64,000 bases of DNA from CAJQQK01 sp965224225 (GCA_965224225.1 CBDCZF010000015.1:1-64000), one strand, 5' to 3'; positions 25,645 through 35,254 are shown, numbered from the stretch's first letter. Notes: generated from the letters alone by a model not told the origin. Made by a program: numbers and translations.

Positions 25645-25669
25645 TCACCAAATCCAACATTTTTGGTGA
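25645..25669. promoter_or_regulatory. Inverted repeat upstream of the ThDP enzyme
   Basis: TCACCAAA (25645-25652) and TTTGGTGA (25662-25669) form an exact 8-bp dyad with a 9-base spacer, 60 bp before the ThDP enzyme start. It may be an operator; no regulator gene is adjacent. Confidence 0.4.
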
Positions 25670-25693
25670 ATGGTGAGGTCCGCGAGCATACGC

Positions 25694-25709
25694 ATTCAAG
25701 TTCTTGAAT
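25694..25709. promoter_or_regulatory. Second dyad directly before the ThDP enzyme start
   Basis: ATTCAAG (25694-25700) and CTTGAAT (25703-25709) are exact inverted repeats two bases apart, ending 19 bp before the ATG. A 16-bp near-palindrome at this position is compatible with a repressor site. Confidence 0.4.
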
Positions 25710-25728
25710 AGATGGATGAAAACCAGTC

Positions 25729-27429
25729 ATGAGCAATGCCAGCCAGAACACGATGACCGGCGCCGAGGCCATGGTGGCTCTCCTCGCGATGCACGGCGTC
25801 GAGCACATATTTGGTTTGTGCGGTGACACTTCACTACCGTTCTACGACGCGCTCTATCGCGATGCCCGCGGCATGACCCATTATCTGACCCGGGATGAGC
25901 GCCATGCCGCCTACATGGCTGACGGCTATGCCCGCGTTACGGGCAAGCCCGGTGTGTGCGAGGGACCGAGCGGTGGCGGCGCGACCTACATTCTGCCCGG
26001 TGTGGTTGAGGCAAACGAGTCGTCGATCCCGATCCTGGCGATCACTACGGACGTGGCTGTGACATCGCAGGGCAAGTTCCCGCTTACAGAACTGTGTCAG
26101 GACGATCTTTTTCGACCGCTGACCAAGTACAACGGCGTTATCGATACGGCCGAACGTTTGCCCAACATGGTCCGCGGCGCCTTCCGGGCAATGACGACAG
26201 GCACGCCCGGTGCTGCACATCTTGGGTTCCCGTTCGATGTCCAGAAGCAGCCGCTCGATGGTTCGGGCATCTGGGCACAAGCCGATTTCAAATCGTTTCC
26301 GGCCTGGCCGGTGGCGCCCTCTGCAGCGGCCGTCGAAGCAGCCGCCGATGCGATCTGCCAGGCCAAGAACCCGGTCGTGATCTGCGGCGGTGGTGTCGTG
26401 ATTGCCGGCGCCGAGGCCGAACTCGCCCGTCTCGCCGAACGCCTCGACCTGGTCGTCGCGACCACGGTTAGCGGCCAGGGCAGCCTTGCCGACAATCATC
26501 CCAACTGCCTCGGCGTCGTCGGCTCCAATGGTGGTGTCATGGCGACGCGTAAGGTCGTCGAGGAGGCCGATCTGATCGTGTTCATCGGCTGCCGCGCCGG
26601 CTCGGTGACGACGGAACGCTGGCGGTTTCCGGTGCCGGGTACGAGAATTGTCCATATCGACACCAATCCGATGGCGATATCGGCGAGCTACGAGACAGCC
26701 TTTCCAGTGCTCGGCGATGCCAGATTGGCGCTGGCAGGATTGAACGATGCGATCGATGCGATCAAGCCTGCCGCCAAGTTCGGCGGTGCGGTACGGGTGG
26801 CAGCGGCCAAGCGGGAAAAGTTTCAGGCCTTTAACGAACTGGCAGCCTCCGACGACACGCCGATCAAACCGGAGCGTGTCGTTGCCGACCTCAACGGTGT
26901 GCTGCCGGACGATGCCGTCATCGTCTGCGATCCGGGCACGCCATGTCCTTATTTCTCAGCCTTCTACCGAACCAATCGGCCGGGCCGCCATTTCATCTCG
27001 AACCGGGCGCACGGCGCACTCGGGTTTTCGATGGCCGCCGCCATGGGTGCCCAGATCGGGCGGCCCAATACCAAGGTCGTTTCCGTCATGGGTGACGGCA
27101 GCTTCGGCTTTTCCGTCGGGGAGTTCGAGACCATCACGCGTTACAACTTACCGATACTGTTTGTCGTGTTTTCGAATTCGGTCTACGGCTGGATCAAGGC
27201 GGGCCAGAAATCAGGATTCGATGAACACTATTTCTCGGTCGACTTTTCGCGTTCTGACCACGCCGCAATCGCTGCTGCTTACGGTCTCAAGACCTGGACG
27301 GTGGAGGACCCGCGCCAGTTGCGCACCGTGCTTGGCGAAGCTGCAAGGACCGATGGTCCCGCCCTGGTCGACATCATCGCCCAGCCGCTGCAAGATGCCC
27401 GTGCGCCGGTCAGTGAGTGGGTCGCGTAG
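25729..27429 (+). CDS. ThDP-dependent enzyme of the acetolactate synthase-like family
   Basis: A 566 aa enzyme with the three-domain order of the family. The PYR domain contains the cofactor-activating Glu in TRDERHAAYMADGYAR (about residue 60). A central domain follows, and a PP domain with the ThDP motif starts GDGSFGFSVGEFE near 450 and ends in a conserved Asn about 28 residues later. It would decarboxylate a 2-oxo acid or cleave a 2-hydroxyacyl-CoA. No acetolactate-synthase small subunit accompanies it, so a catabolic role is favoured. Two inverted repeats lie upstream, and two acyl-CoA dehydrogenase genes follow. Confidence 0.9.
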   Translation: MSNASQNTMTGAEAMVALLAMHGVEHIFGLCGDTSLPFYDALYRDARGMTHYLTRDERHAAYMADGYARVTGKPGVCEGPSGGGATYILPGVVEANESSIPILAITTDVAVTSQGKFPLTELCQDDLFRPLTKYNGVIDTAERLPNMVRGAFRAMTTGTPGAAHLGFPFDVQKQPLDGSGIWAQADFKSFPAWPVAPSAAAVEAAADAICQAKNPVVICGGGVVIAGAEAELARLAERLDLVVATTVSGQGSLADNHPNCLGVVGSNGGVMATRKVVEEADLIVFIGCRAGSVTTERWRFPVPGTRIVHIDTNPMAISASYETAFPVLGDARLALAGLNDAIDAIKPAAKFGGAVRVAAAKREKFQAFNELAASDDTPIKPERVVADLNGVLPDDAVIVCDPGTPCPYFSAFYRTNRPGRHFISNRAHGALGFSMAAAMGAQIGRPNTKVVSVMGDGSFGFSVGEFETITRYNLPILFVVFSNSVYGWIKAGQKSGFDEHYFSVDFSRSDHAAIAAAYGLKTWTVEDPRQLRTVLGEAARTDGPALVDIIAQPLQDARAPVSEWVA

Positions 27430-27503
27430 TTTTGCGCGATCCGGCTCGCAGCCGGTGGGCAATCATGATGTTGGGCAAAGCATTTCACAAATGAGGAAAC
27501 GAC

Positions 27504-28700
27504 ATGGATCTGAGCTATACGGCCGATGAACGGGCCTTTCGCGATGAGGTTCGAGGCTTCCTCAAGGACCGACTGCCGGCAAGCCTTGCCGCCAAGGTCA
27601 AGGGCGGCAAGCGGTTGGGCAAGGCCGACTATCAGCTCTGGCACAGCCGTCTCAATGAACGCGGCTGGCTCGCACTGCACTGGCCGAAGGAGTACGGCGG
27701 CACCGGTTGGACGCCGGTGCAAAAGCACATCTTCGAGGAGGAGTGTGTTGCCGCCGGCTCGCCGCGCATCATCGCCTTCGGTCTCAACATGCTGGGCCCG
27801 GTGCTGATCCAGTTCGCCAACGATGTGCAGAAGAACCATTATCTGCCGCGCATCCTCAATGACGAGGACTGGTGGGCGCAGGGCTATTCGGAACCGGGCT
27901 CGGGCTCTGACCTTGCCTCGCTGCAGACCCGCGCCGTGCGCGATGGCGACCACTATATCGTCAACGGCCAGAAGACCTGGACGACGCTTGGCCAGCACGC
28001 CAACATGATCTTCTGCCTGGTGCGCACGAGCACGGAAGGCAAACCGCAGCAAGGCATTTCGTTCCTGCTGATCGACATGACGACGCCCGGCATCGAGGTG
28101 CGCCCGATCATCACGCTCGACGGCGAGCACGAGGTCAACGAGGTCTGGTTCACCGACGTCAAGGTGCCGGTCGAAAACCTGGTCGGTGAAGAAAACAAGG
28201 GCTGGACCTACGCCAAATACCTGCTGACCTACGAGCGCACCGGCATTGCCGGCGTCGCCTTCGCCAAGACGGCGCTCGACAAGCTCAAGCGCGTTGCCGG
28301 TGAGCAAAAGCAGAACGGGCGGCCGCTCGCCGAAGATCCGATGTTTGCGGCCCGCATGGCTCAGGTGGAAATCGACCTCAAGGCGATGGAGCTCTTCAAC
28401 CTGCGTATCGTTGCCGAGGCCGGTGCCAACAAAGCGCCGGGACCGGAATCATCGCTGCTCAAAATCAAGGGCACGGTCATTCGCCAGGAGATCACCGATC
28501 TTCTGCGTCGCGCGGTCGGCCCCTACGCCATGCCGTTCGTACCGGAAGCGCTCGATGAAGGCTACAACGAGGAGCCGATCGGGCCTGAGGGTGCGATGCC
28601 GCTGGCGTCGGCCTATTTCAACAACCGCAAGCTGTCGATCTACGGCGGCTCGAATGAGATCCAGCGCAATATTGTGTCGAAGCATATGCTGGGCCTTTGA
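27504..28700 (+). CDS. Acyl-CoA dehydrogenase
   Basis: A 398 aa FAD-dependent acyl-CoA dehydrogenase. YSEPGSGSDLASLQTRAVRDGD near 130-150 and WTTLGQHANMIF form the flavin pocket, and the C-terminus reads IYGGSNEIQRNIVSKHMLG. The usual Glu of YEGT is Gly here (YGGS), as in the common family whose catalytic base lies elsewhere in the sequence. GAGGAAAC precedes the ATG. It lies 74 bp after the ThDP enzyme and ahead of a second, divergent dehydrogenase subunit, the arrangement of heteromeric FadE-like pairs used for unusual acyl-CoAs. Confidence 0.92.
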   Translation: MDLSYTADERAFRDEVRGFLKDRLPASLAAKVKGGKRLGKADYQLWHSRLNERGWLALHWPKEYGGTGWTPVQKHIFEEECVAAGSPRIIAFGLNMLGPVLIQFANDVQKNHYLPRILNDEDWWAQGYSEPGSGSDLASLQTRAVRDGDHYIVNGQKTWTTLGQHANMIFCLVRTSTEGKPQQGISFLLIDMTTPGIEVRPIITLDGEHEVNEVWFTDVKVPVENLVGEENKGWTYAKYLLTYERTGIAGVAFAKTALDKLKRVAGEQKQNGRPLAEDPMFAARMAQVEIDLKAMELFNLRIVAEAGANKAPGPESSLLKIKGTVIRQEITDLLRRAVGPYAMPFVPEALDEGYNEEPIGPEGAMPLASAYFNNRKLSIYGGSNEIQRNIVSKHMLGL

Positions 28701-28754
28701 GATCGTGAGATCAATGGATTGACGGGATGGTCACTGCCTTGTTGATGCGCTGCT

Positions 28755-28891
28755 GCCCCTCACCCCAACCCTCTCCCCGTGAAGTACGGGGAGAGGGAGC
28801 TTGGCCCGTCGTGTTGCTTGCGGCTGTGCAAAGCGGCACGGCCGGACTCCCTCTCCCCGTACTTCACGGGGAGAGGGTTGGGGTGAGGGGC
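28755..28891. repeat. Dispersed inverted-repeat element, copy 1
   Basis: A 45-bp arm at 28755-28799 is exactly inverted at 28847-28891, with 47 bp between. Each arm has its own internal hairpin (CCCTCTCCCCG ... CGGGGAGAGGG). The 28701-29066 gap between two acyl-CoA dehydrogenase genes holds this element and otherwise nothing I can support. A related copy lies at 55493-55650. Comparable CTCTCCCCG-type palindromes are scattered through many rhizobial-type genomes. Confidence 0.85.
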
Positions 28892-29066
28892 ATTCCCACG
28901 ACGGCTGGCAGCAGTATCGCGTTGGTTAGCGTCCGCCCGACCAGCCAACTCGACTGTCGCAGAGCCATGTCCGGGAGCAAAGCGACCCGCGGCTGTGGCG
29001 CGCCCTTGCGGAGGGCCAGGGCGCATGAGCGCCCGGTGCGGCCCGCAAGCAATAAAGAGAACACAC

Positions 29067-30200
29067 ATGCACTTTGACTTATCCGAAGAACGTCAGATGC
29101 TGGCCGACACCGCTCGGCGATACATCGCGGACCGTTACGACATCAACGTGCGCCATGCCAACGCCAAGCGCGATGACGGTTTCAATCGCGAGACCTGGAC
29201 CGAACTTGCCGACCTCGGCCTGATCGGTGCGCTGCTGCCTGCCGAGGTCGGCGGTTTCGGCGGCAACGGCGAAGACATCGCCGTCGTCTTCGAAGCACTG
29301 GGCCGCGGTTTGGTCGTCGAACCGTTTCTGGCAACAGGCATCCTCGGGGCCGGCCCCATCGCCGCTGCCGGCAGTGAGGCGCAAAAGGCGCTGCTCGAGG
29401 ATGTGATTGCCGGCAAGACACTGCTTGCCCTGGCCCACGGCGAACCGGACAGCCGCTATGAAATGGCTCGCGTGTCGACGACGGCGACGAAGTCGGGCGG
29501 GGACTGGCAGCTCAACGGCCTGAAGGCGGTGGTGCTCAACGGCGATAGCGCCGACAAGCTGGTCGTCTCGGCACGGACTTCCGGTGACGTTACGGACATA
29601 GACGGAATCTCGCTCTTCCTCGTTGATGCGGGCGCAAGTGGCATCTCGCGACGCGGCTATGGCAATGTCGATGGCGGTCGGGCCGCCGAAATCACGCTTG
29701 AGAATGTCTCGGTCGGTCCCGAAGCCCTGATCGGCGCCAAGGGTGAGGGCCATGACATTCTCGAGAAGACATATGCCCACGGCATCATCGCACTTGCAGC
29801 CGAATCGGTCGGTGCCCTCGAAGTCGCCCGCGATCTGACGCTCGAGTATCTCAAGACCCGCAAGCAGTTCGGCCGCCCGATCGGCGCCTTCCAGGCGCTG
29901 CAGCATCGCATGGTCGATCTCTGCCTCGAAATCGAACAGGCGCGCGCTGGCGTCATGCTGGCGATCTCAACGCTCGATGCCGACCGTGATACGCGTGAAG
30001 CCAACATTTCGGCGGCCAAGAACCTGATCGGCCGCGTCAATCGCCTTGTTGCCGAAGAAACGATCCAGATGCACGGCGGCATCGCCATGACCTGGGAGTA
30101 TGCGCTTGGTCATTATGCCAAGCGGCTGACCATGATCGACCATCAGCTCGGCGATACCGACTATCATCTCCAGCGCTACATCGCGCTTTCTCGTTCGTAG
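29067..30200 (+). CDS. Acyl-CoA dehydrogenase, divergent partner-type
   Basis: A 377 aa member of the acyl-CoA dehydrogenase fold. The C-terminal four-helix part is typical (LTLEYLKTRKQFGRPIGAFQALQHRMVD, IQMHGGIAMTWEYALGHYAKR), but the middle domain is divergent. Such shorter, divergent members often pair with a conventional dehydrogenase, as in actinobacterial and proteobacterial steroid or branched-acid degradation. The ATG at 29067 is used because the frame before it overlaps repeat-adjacent DNA and reads as random residues. A TauD-type dioxygenase follows 19 bp later. Confidence 0.9.
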   Translation: MHFDLSEERQMLADTARRYIADRYDINVRHANAKRDDGFNRETWTELADLGLIGALLPAEVGGFGGNGEDIAVVFEALGRGLVVEPFLATGILGAGPIAAAGSEAQKALLEDVIAGKTLLALAHGEPDSRYEMARVSTTATKSGGDWQLNGLKAVVLNGDSADKLVVSARTSGDVTDIDGISLFLVDAGASGISRRGYGNVDGGRAAEITLENVSVGPEALIGAKGEGHDILEKTYAHGIIALAAESVGALEVARDLTLEYLKTRKQFGRPIGAFQALQHRMVDLCLEIEQARAGVMLAISTLDADRDTREANISAAKNLIGRVNRLVAEETIQMHGGIAMTWEYALGHYAKRLTMIDHQLGDTDYHLQRYIALSRS

Positions 30201-30219
30201 CTTGAAGCGGGTAGGTTCC

Positions 30220-31113
30220 ATGACGCTCAAGATCACACCATTGCATAGCGACTTCATCGGCGAGATTGACGGCATTCGTTTAACGCCGGATCTCGACGAA
30301 GCAACCGTTGGCGAACTTCGTCAGGCGATCGATCGATATGCGGTCTTGGTATTCCACGGGCAGCAGTTCGACGACGATGGCTTGCTCGGCTTCGGTCGGC
30401 TGTTCGGCAGCATGGCGGCACCCCGCAACCACCGCGCCGACCGCCGGCTGGCACATGCGGAAATCGGCGACATATCGAACCTCGACTCCAAGGGTGCGAT
30501 CCGCGATCGGGCGGATCACGCCCGGCTCGATTCACTTGCCAACCAGCTCTGGCATTCCGATGCCTCGTTCCGGCCGATTGCCGGCGAATTATCGATGCTG
30601 TTCGCCCATGTTGTGCCACCTAGCGGCGGCGAGACGGAATTCGCCGACCTGCGCGCGGCCTATGACGCACTCGATGAACCAATGCGCAAGATGATCGATG
30701 GCCTGATGGCCGAGCATTCGATCTTCCATTCTCGTGGCCTGCTTGGCCATACCGAATACACCGAAGCTGAACGGCAATCGCTGCCGACAGTGCGCCATCC
30801 GGTTGTGCGGACGCTACCGGGCTCCGGCCGCAAGTCACTCTATATCGGCTCGCATGCCGCGAGTATCGAGGGCTGGCCGGTGCCGGAAGGCCGGCTGCTG
30901 TTGCGCGACCTGCTGGATCACGCCACCGAGCGCCGCTTCGTGCATCGCCATTCGTGGCAGGCCGGTGACCTCGTCATCTGGGACAACCGCTGCACGCTGC
31001 ATCGCGGCCGGCGTTACGATGATGCGAAGTACAAGCGCGATCTGCGCCGCGTCACGACCCAGGACATGCTAAGCGCGGCGAACAATCAGGACGTGATCGC
31101 AGCTCTGGCCTGA
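30220..31113 (+). CDS. TauD/TfdA-family Fe(II)/2-oxoglutarate dioxygenase
   Basis: A 297 aa dioxygenase. The iron ligands are visible as the HxD pair in WHSDASF (about residue 110) and the distal His in TLHRGR (about 262), with an Arg downstream for 2-oxoglutarate. It would hydroxylate a substrate beside a sulfonate, ether or carboxylate group, as TauD and TfdA do. The start at ATG 30220 gives MTLKITPL; a TTG at 30202 is possible. It is convergent with the LLM gene, with only seven bases between the stops. Confidence 0.9.
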   Translation: MTLKITPLHSDFIGEIDGIRLTPDLDEATVGELRQAIDRYAVLVFHGQQFDDDGLLGFGRLFGSMAAPRNHRADRRLAHAEIGDISNLDSKGAIRDRADHARLDSLANQLWHSDASFRPIAGELSMLFAHVVPPSGGETEFADLRAAYDALDEPMRKMIDGLMAEHSIFHSRGLLGHTEYTEAERQSLPTVRHPVVRTLPGSGRKSLYIGSHAASIEGWPVPEGRLLLRDLLDHATERRFVHRHSWQAGDLVIWDNRCTLHRGRRYDDAKYKRDLRRVTTQDMLSAANNQDVIAALA

Positions 31114-31120
31114 TGCCCCG

Positions 31121-32167
31121 CTAACCCGTTCCGGCCAGTGAACGCAGCCGTGGCAGGACTTCGCCGGCAAAGCGATCGATATAGTCCGGCCGAGGGCCGC
31201 CGGGCGGCGGCGTCGGCACGGGATGCGGAATGATCAGGTCGATCCTGAGCCCGAGTTTCAGGACGTCATGAAGTTGCGCGGCGATCGTCGCGGGTGTGCC
31301 GTAAAGCGCGAACGAGTCCGCAATCTCATCGGACAGGAATGACACCAGCCGGCCCGAGGCTTCGAGATCGGCGGCATGATGGAAGTCTGGCCAGACCTGC
31401 TTCTTGAGTTCCTTTATATCGGGGCCGTCCCAGGTGAAGCCTGCCTGGTCGAACAGCATCGGGGAGTATTCATAGTAGCCGGCGGCCATCGAACGGCTCA
31501 TCAGGGCGGCTCGCTCTTCATCGTCGGTCAGGATGGTGTGGAGGATGATGGCGATCTTGATGCCATCGGGATTTCTGCCGGCCTCCTCGGCGCCTTTGCG
31601 CACGGCATCGACTGATGTGAAAATGTTTGCCTTGTTGCGCCCGACGCGGATGAACACGCCGTCTGCAACCCGGCCGGCCATATGCAAGGTCTTCGGGCCG
31701 CCGGCCGCGATCCAGATCGGCACGGCATGTGGGTGGCGTAATTCGGCCGGTTTGGCGGCGCCAACATCGACAGCTTCACCGGCCAGCAGCCGCTTGGTGA
31801 GCCGAGTTGCGTCTTCCAATTCGCGGACTCGCGCCGGTCTGAGCCCGTTTAGGCGAACGGCGGTATCACCGACGCCGTAGGCCAATAGTGTTCGGCCCGG
31901 TGCCAGTTCCTCGATCGTGGCGATCGACGAGGCCATCACGGACGGGTGCCGCACGACCGGGTTTTCGAGCAGGGGGCCGAGGCCGATCCGCTCGGTCTCG
32001 AGCGCTGCAAAGGCGAGATTGACGTAAGGGTCTCTCAGTAGCAGTGGCGATGAAGGAATGAAGGCGTAATCCCAGCCAAGCTCTTCGGCCCGTCGTGCAT
32101 CGGCGGCGAAGGCTTTGGGTGACGTATAGTTGAACCGGTTCAGACCGAATTTGGGGAATGGCTGCAT
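31121..32167 (-). CDS. LLM-class flavin-dependent oxidoreductase
   Basis: A 348 aa luciferase-like / F420- or FMN-dependent oxidoreductase. The TIM-barrel start (FGLNRFNY, ELGWDYAFIPSSPLLLRDPY), TERIGLGPL, and PIWIAAGGPKTLHMAGRVADGVF near 155-175 are characteristic. Members include alkanesulfonate monooxygenases and methylene-tetrahydromethanopterin reductases. No separate flavin reductase lies nearby. It starts 15 bp after the stop of the second TauD gene on the minus strand and is probably co-transcribed with it and the TRAP transporter. Confidence 0.88.
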   Translation of the reverse strand: MQPFPKFGLNRFNYTSPKAFAADARRAEELGWDYAFIPSSPLLLRDPYVNLAFAALETERIGLGPLLENPVVRHPSVMASSIATIEELAPGRTLLAYGVGDTAVRLNGLRPARVRELEDATRLTKRLLAGEAVDVGAAKPAELRHPHAVPIWIAAGGPKTLHMAGRVADGVFIRVGRNKANIFTSVDAVRKGAEEAGRNPDGIKIAIILHTILTDDEERAALMSRSMAAGYYEYSPMLFDQAGFTWDGPDIKELKKQVWPDFHHAADLEASGRLVSFLSDEIADSFALYGTPATIAAQLHDVLKLGLRIDLIIPHPVPTPPPGGPRPDYIDRFAGEVLPRLRSLAGTG

Positions 32168-32182
32168 GTCGACTCGCTTGTA

Positions 32183-33028
32183 TCAAGCTGCCAGTTTTGC
32201 GCCGGCCAGTTCGACGCCTTCGATGGTGATCCGGTGCATCAGCCGGCGCTGGCCGTGGTAGTCGTTGACCGCGCGGTGCCAGGTGGCGCGGTTATCCCAG
32301 ATTGTGATGTCGCCCGGCCGCCAGCGCACGCGGCAGGTGAATTCCGGTTGGGTCGCGTGGTGGGCGAGAAAATCGATCAGCGCCTTGCTCTCGGCCGCCG
32401 ACCAGCCGTCGAAATGGGTTGTGAACTCGGGGTTGACGTAGAGCGCTTCACGATCAGATAGCGGGTGACGGATGACGCAGGGGTGGAGCGAATCCTGCGT
32501 CGCGAGCGTTTGGTTTCCGATGCGCCCGTCCTTGCGGGTCTCAGCATTCTCTCGGGCAGCCCCGAAAACATGGCGCGAGGAATGCCAGGCCTGCATGCCG
32601 CGCAGCGTATCCTTGAGGCCGTCGGACAGCGCGTCGAAGGCCGCATACATCGAGGCGAACACGGTATCGCCGCCAGCCTCCGGCGTTTCGATGGCATGCA
32701 GCATCGAACACATGGCAGGGGCCTGGTCATACGAATGATCGGTGTGCCAGCGCCCGCCAATATTGGTCTTCTGCTCCGGTTCCTTGAGCACCTTGGCGAT
32801 CTCGGGATGGCCGTCGACCTGGGCAAAGAAGCGGTTGATGTTGATTTCGCCGAACCGGCGCGCAAAGGCGATTTGCTCTTCAGGCGTGATCGACTGGCCG
32901 CGGATGACGATCACAGCATGGTCGACGAACGCTTCGTGCAACGCGTTGAACTGGCCTGGATCTGCGACATTGGCACCGAATATCTCGGCGCCGATGCTGC
33001 CGGTCATGGGTTTGATGTTGATACTCAT
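32183..33028 (-). CDS. TauD/TfdA-family dioxygenase, second copy
   Basis: A 281 aa Fe(II)/2-oxoglutarate dioxygenase. WHTDHSYDQAP (about residue 95) gives the HxD iron ligands, and WDNRATWHRAVND (about 240) gives the distal His; RLMHRITIEG holds the 2-oxoglutarate Arg. It is more TauD-like than the copy at 30220. GAGGT precedes the ATG. It sits between the TRAP permease (33 bp upstream on the minus strand) and the LLM oxidoreductase, so the import and oxygenation genes are arranged as one unit. Confidence 0.91.
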   Translation of the reverse strand: MSINIKPMTGSIGAEIFGANVADPGQFNALHEAFVDHAVIVIRGQSITPEEQIAFARRFGEININRFFAQVDGHPEIAKVLKEPEQKTNIGGRWHTDHSYDQAPAMCSMLHAIETPEAGGDTVFASMYAAFDALSDGLKDTLRGMQAWHSSRHVFGAARENAETRKDGRIGNQTLATQDSLHPCVIRHPLSDREALYVNPEFTTHFDGWSAAESKALIDFLAHHATQPEFTCRVRWRPGDITIWDNRATWHRAVNDYHGQRRLMHRITIEGVELAGAKLAA

Positions 33029-33061
33029 GTTTCTACCTCGATGATCGAAGTGAGACGAACG

Positions 33062-35254
33062 TTACGCGGTTGCAGCCGTCGGCGGTCTTCGCCCAAGCCA
33101 GCTCGTTACAACGCCCAGCGCGATGACGACCGCCGCAGCGGCATTGATCTGCCAATGCGTGTAGCCTATGACCTCGTTGCCGGGTAGCGCCAGTATGATG
33201 CCGCCGATGACGAGCAGGGCGCGGCCGATCCATGCCATGCCGTTGCCATCGAGCTTGCCGACGCCGTAAAGATAGCCTTGCAGCCCGGCTGAGATCAGCC
33301 CGATTCCGGCAACCGTCGTGACCAGGACGATGGCGATCTCGCTCCACTCGCCGCGCCCGATCAGGGCCGGATTGAGGACAAAGAAGAATGGCACGAAATA
33401 GATAATGCTGCCAAGGCGCATCGCCTCGAAGCCCGTCTTCATCGGTTCCGCCTTGGCAACCGTTGCGGCGGCAAAGGCGCCGATCGCGACCGGCGGTGTG
33501 ATGAACGAGATCATGCCCCAGTACATCAGGAAGAGATGGACGGCGAGCTTGTCGAGGCCACCCTCTGTAAGCGCCGGCGCGACGGTCACGGCGAGGAACA
33601 GGTAGGCTGCCGTAATCGTCATACCGATGCCGAGCACGAAACTCGTCACGGCGGCCATGAACAGCAGAAGCAGCGTGTTGCCGGCTGCGAACTGGGTCAG
33701 TTCGTAGGTGATCGAGCCGACCTTGCCGGTCAGGGTGAGCGCACCGATGATCAGGCCGACGCCAGCGAGGATTGCCATCAGCTCGGCAAACAGCAGGCCG
33801 ACGCCGCGAATGAACGTGATCAGCCCGTTCCAGTTCCAGCGGTGCTCCTTCGAGAACTGGTTGATGACGAGCAGGACGGCAGTTGCATAGTAAGGCGCTT
33901 GTGCCTCGCGCTGCATGTAGAGCAGCATGACGATCAGCATGATGAAGACGGCAATGAAGTACCAACCCTCCTTGAGCACCTTCGAGACCGGCGGCAGTTC
34001 ACTGGCCGGAAGACCCTTGAGGTCGTTGCGGGCCGCATAGGCATCGATCTGCAGGAACAGGCCCAGGTAATAGAACACCGACGGGAAGGCGGCCGCGATC
34101 ACGATTTCCGAATAGGGGATCTCGAGGAAGGTCGCCATGACGAATGCGGTGGCACCCATCACCGGCGGCATCAACACGCCACCGGTCGAGGCGCAGGCCT
34201 CGACGCCGCCGGCATATGCGGGGCGGAAGCCGACACGCTTCATCGCCGGGATAGTCATGACGCCCGTGGTCAGCACGTTCGTGATCACGCTGCCCGACAT
34301 CGAGCCCATCAGGCCGGATGAAAAGATTGCAACCTTGGCCGGCCCGCCGCGGTGCTTGCCTAGCAGCGCGAAGGCGAGGTTGAGGAAAAAGGCGCCGCCG
34401 CCGGTATACTGCAGCGCGACGCCGAAGATCAGGAAGCCGACGACCAGGTTGGCAAACGCGTTCATCGGAATACCGAGCACGCTTTCGGTGCCGAACATAT
34501 GAAAGCCGACAGTTACTTCCGGCGTTACAGGGTCACCGTGCAGGAAGCCCGGCGCGTAGTGCGAGATCATCGGGTAGATCGACACGAACAGGCAGATATA
34601 AAAGATCGCCGTTCCGCCGGCGCGCCTCGCTGCTTCGAGGATCAGCGCCCAGAGCAGGAAGGCCAGGTACTTGGCGTGCTGGGGCGCGTCGTATTCCCAG
34701 CCGATCTCGAGGATCTCGTTGCCCTTGATCGTGAAGTAGGTCGATACGGCGAACGCGACAACCGCAAGCACAATGTCGAACCAGGGGACGTGCGGGACGT
34801 CATGGCTGCGGAAGTAATAGGGCAGGGCAAATCCAAGCAGCAAAGCCAGGAATACCGCGATGTTACCAAGCGTTCCAATGCTCTCCTGAAGGTCCGGATA
34901 AGCCAGGGTCAGGCAGAGATATGCCGGCACCGTCAGGGCCAGTGAGGCAGGCAGCACGGTCAGCCATGGAACCGCAGTCGTGCGCGGATCGCCGGTCGGA
35001 TAAACGATGAAAGGAAGCGGCAGAAGCACCGCAATCATGAAGTAGAAGTATTCGGTCTCAAGCGGCACGTAGAGGCCGAATTCGTTGCCGAACCCGAAGA
35101 TGATGTACATCGAGATGAACATCGAGGCGATTGCTGCCAGCAAGAGCCAGGCATTGGCAAGCCAAGGCAGGGTGCGGTAGCGGGCCATTTCGGATTTTTC
35201 GGCAGCTTCTACCGCTTGCTCGGCAGTTTGCGGACTGGTTCCGCTCTCAGTCAT
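33062..35254 (-). CDS. TAXI-type TRAP transporter, fused 4TM/12TM permease
   Basis: A 730 aa membrane protein combining the small DctQ-like and large DctM-like subunits. The DctM-type core motifs GSVITNVLTTGVMTIPAMKR and GGVLMPPVMGATAF (about 320-375) and a second, inverted-repeat set with ITPPVAIGAFAAA near 600 are present. It would use an ion gradient to take up an organic acid delivered by the periplasmic protein encoded next to it. The N-terminus begins with a short charged cytoplasmic stretch, then many membrane segments. Confidence 0.94.
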   Translation of the reverse strand: MTESGTSPQTAEQAVEAAEKSEMARYRTLPWLANAWLLLAAIASMFISMYIIFGFGNEFGLYVPLETEYFYFMIAVLLPLPFIVYPTGDPRTTAVPWLTVLPASLALTVPAYLCLTLAYPDLQESIGTLGNIAVFLALLLGFALPYYFRSHDVPHVPWFDIVLAVVAFAVSTYFTIKGNEILEIGWEYDAPQHAKYLAFLLWALILEAARRAGGTAIFYICLFVSIYPMISHYAPGFLHGDPVTPEVTVGFHMFGTESVLGIPMNAFANLVVGFLIFGVALQYTGGGAFFLNLAFALLGKHRGGPAKVAIFSSGLMGSMSGSVITNVLTTGVMTIPAMKRVGFRPAYAGGVEACASTGGVLMPPVMGATAFVMATFLEIPYSEIVIAAAFPSVFYYLGLFLQIDAYAARNDLKGLPASELPPVSKVLKEGWYFIAVFIMLIVMLLYMQREAQAPYYATAVLLVINQFSKEHRWNWNGLITFIRGVGLLFAELMAILAGVGLIIGALTLTGKVGSITYELTQFAAGNTLLLLFMAAVTSFVLGIGMTITAAYLFLAVTVAPALTEGGLDKLAVHLFLMYWGMISFITPPVAIGAFAAATVAKAEPMKTGFEAMRLGSIIYFVPFFFVLNPALIGRGEWSEIAIVLVTTVAGIGLISAGLQGYLYGVGKLDGNGMAWIGRALLVIGGIILALPGNEVIGYTHWQINAAAAVVIALGVVTSWLGRRPPTAATA

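Noticed and set aside
28755..28891. Possible CRISPR repeat
   Set aside because: There are only two inverted copies with one spacer, not direct repeats with regular spacers.
28727..29077. 116-codon frame through the inverted repeat
   Set aside because: It translates the repeat and its spacer; no ribosome site and no conserved pattern.
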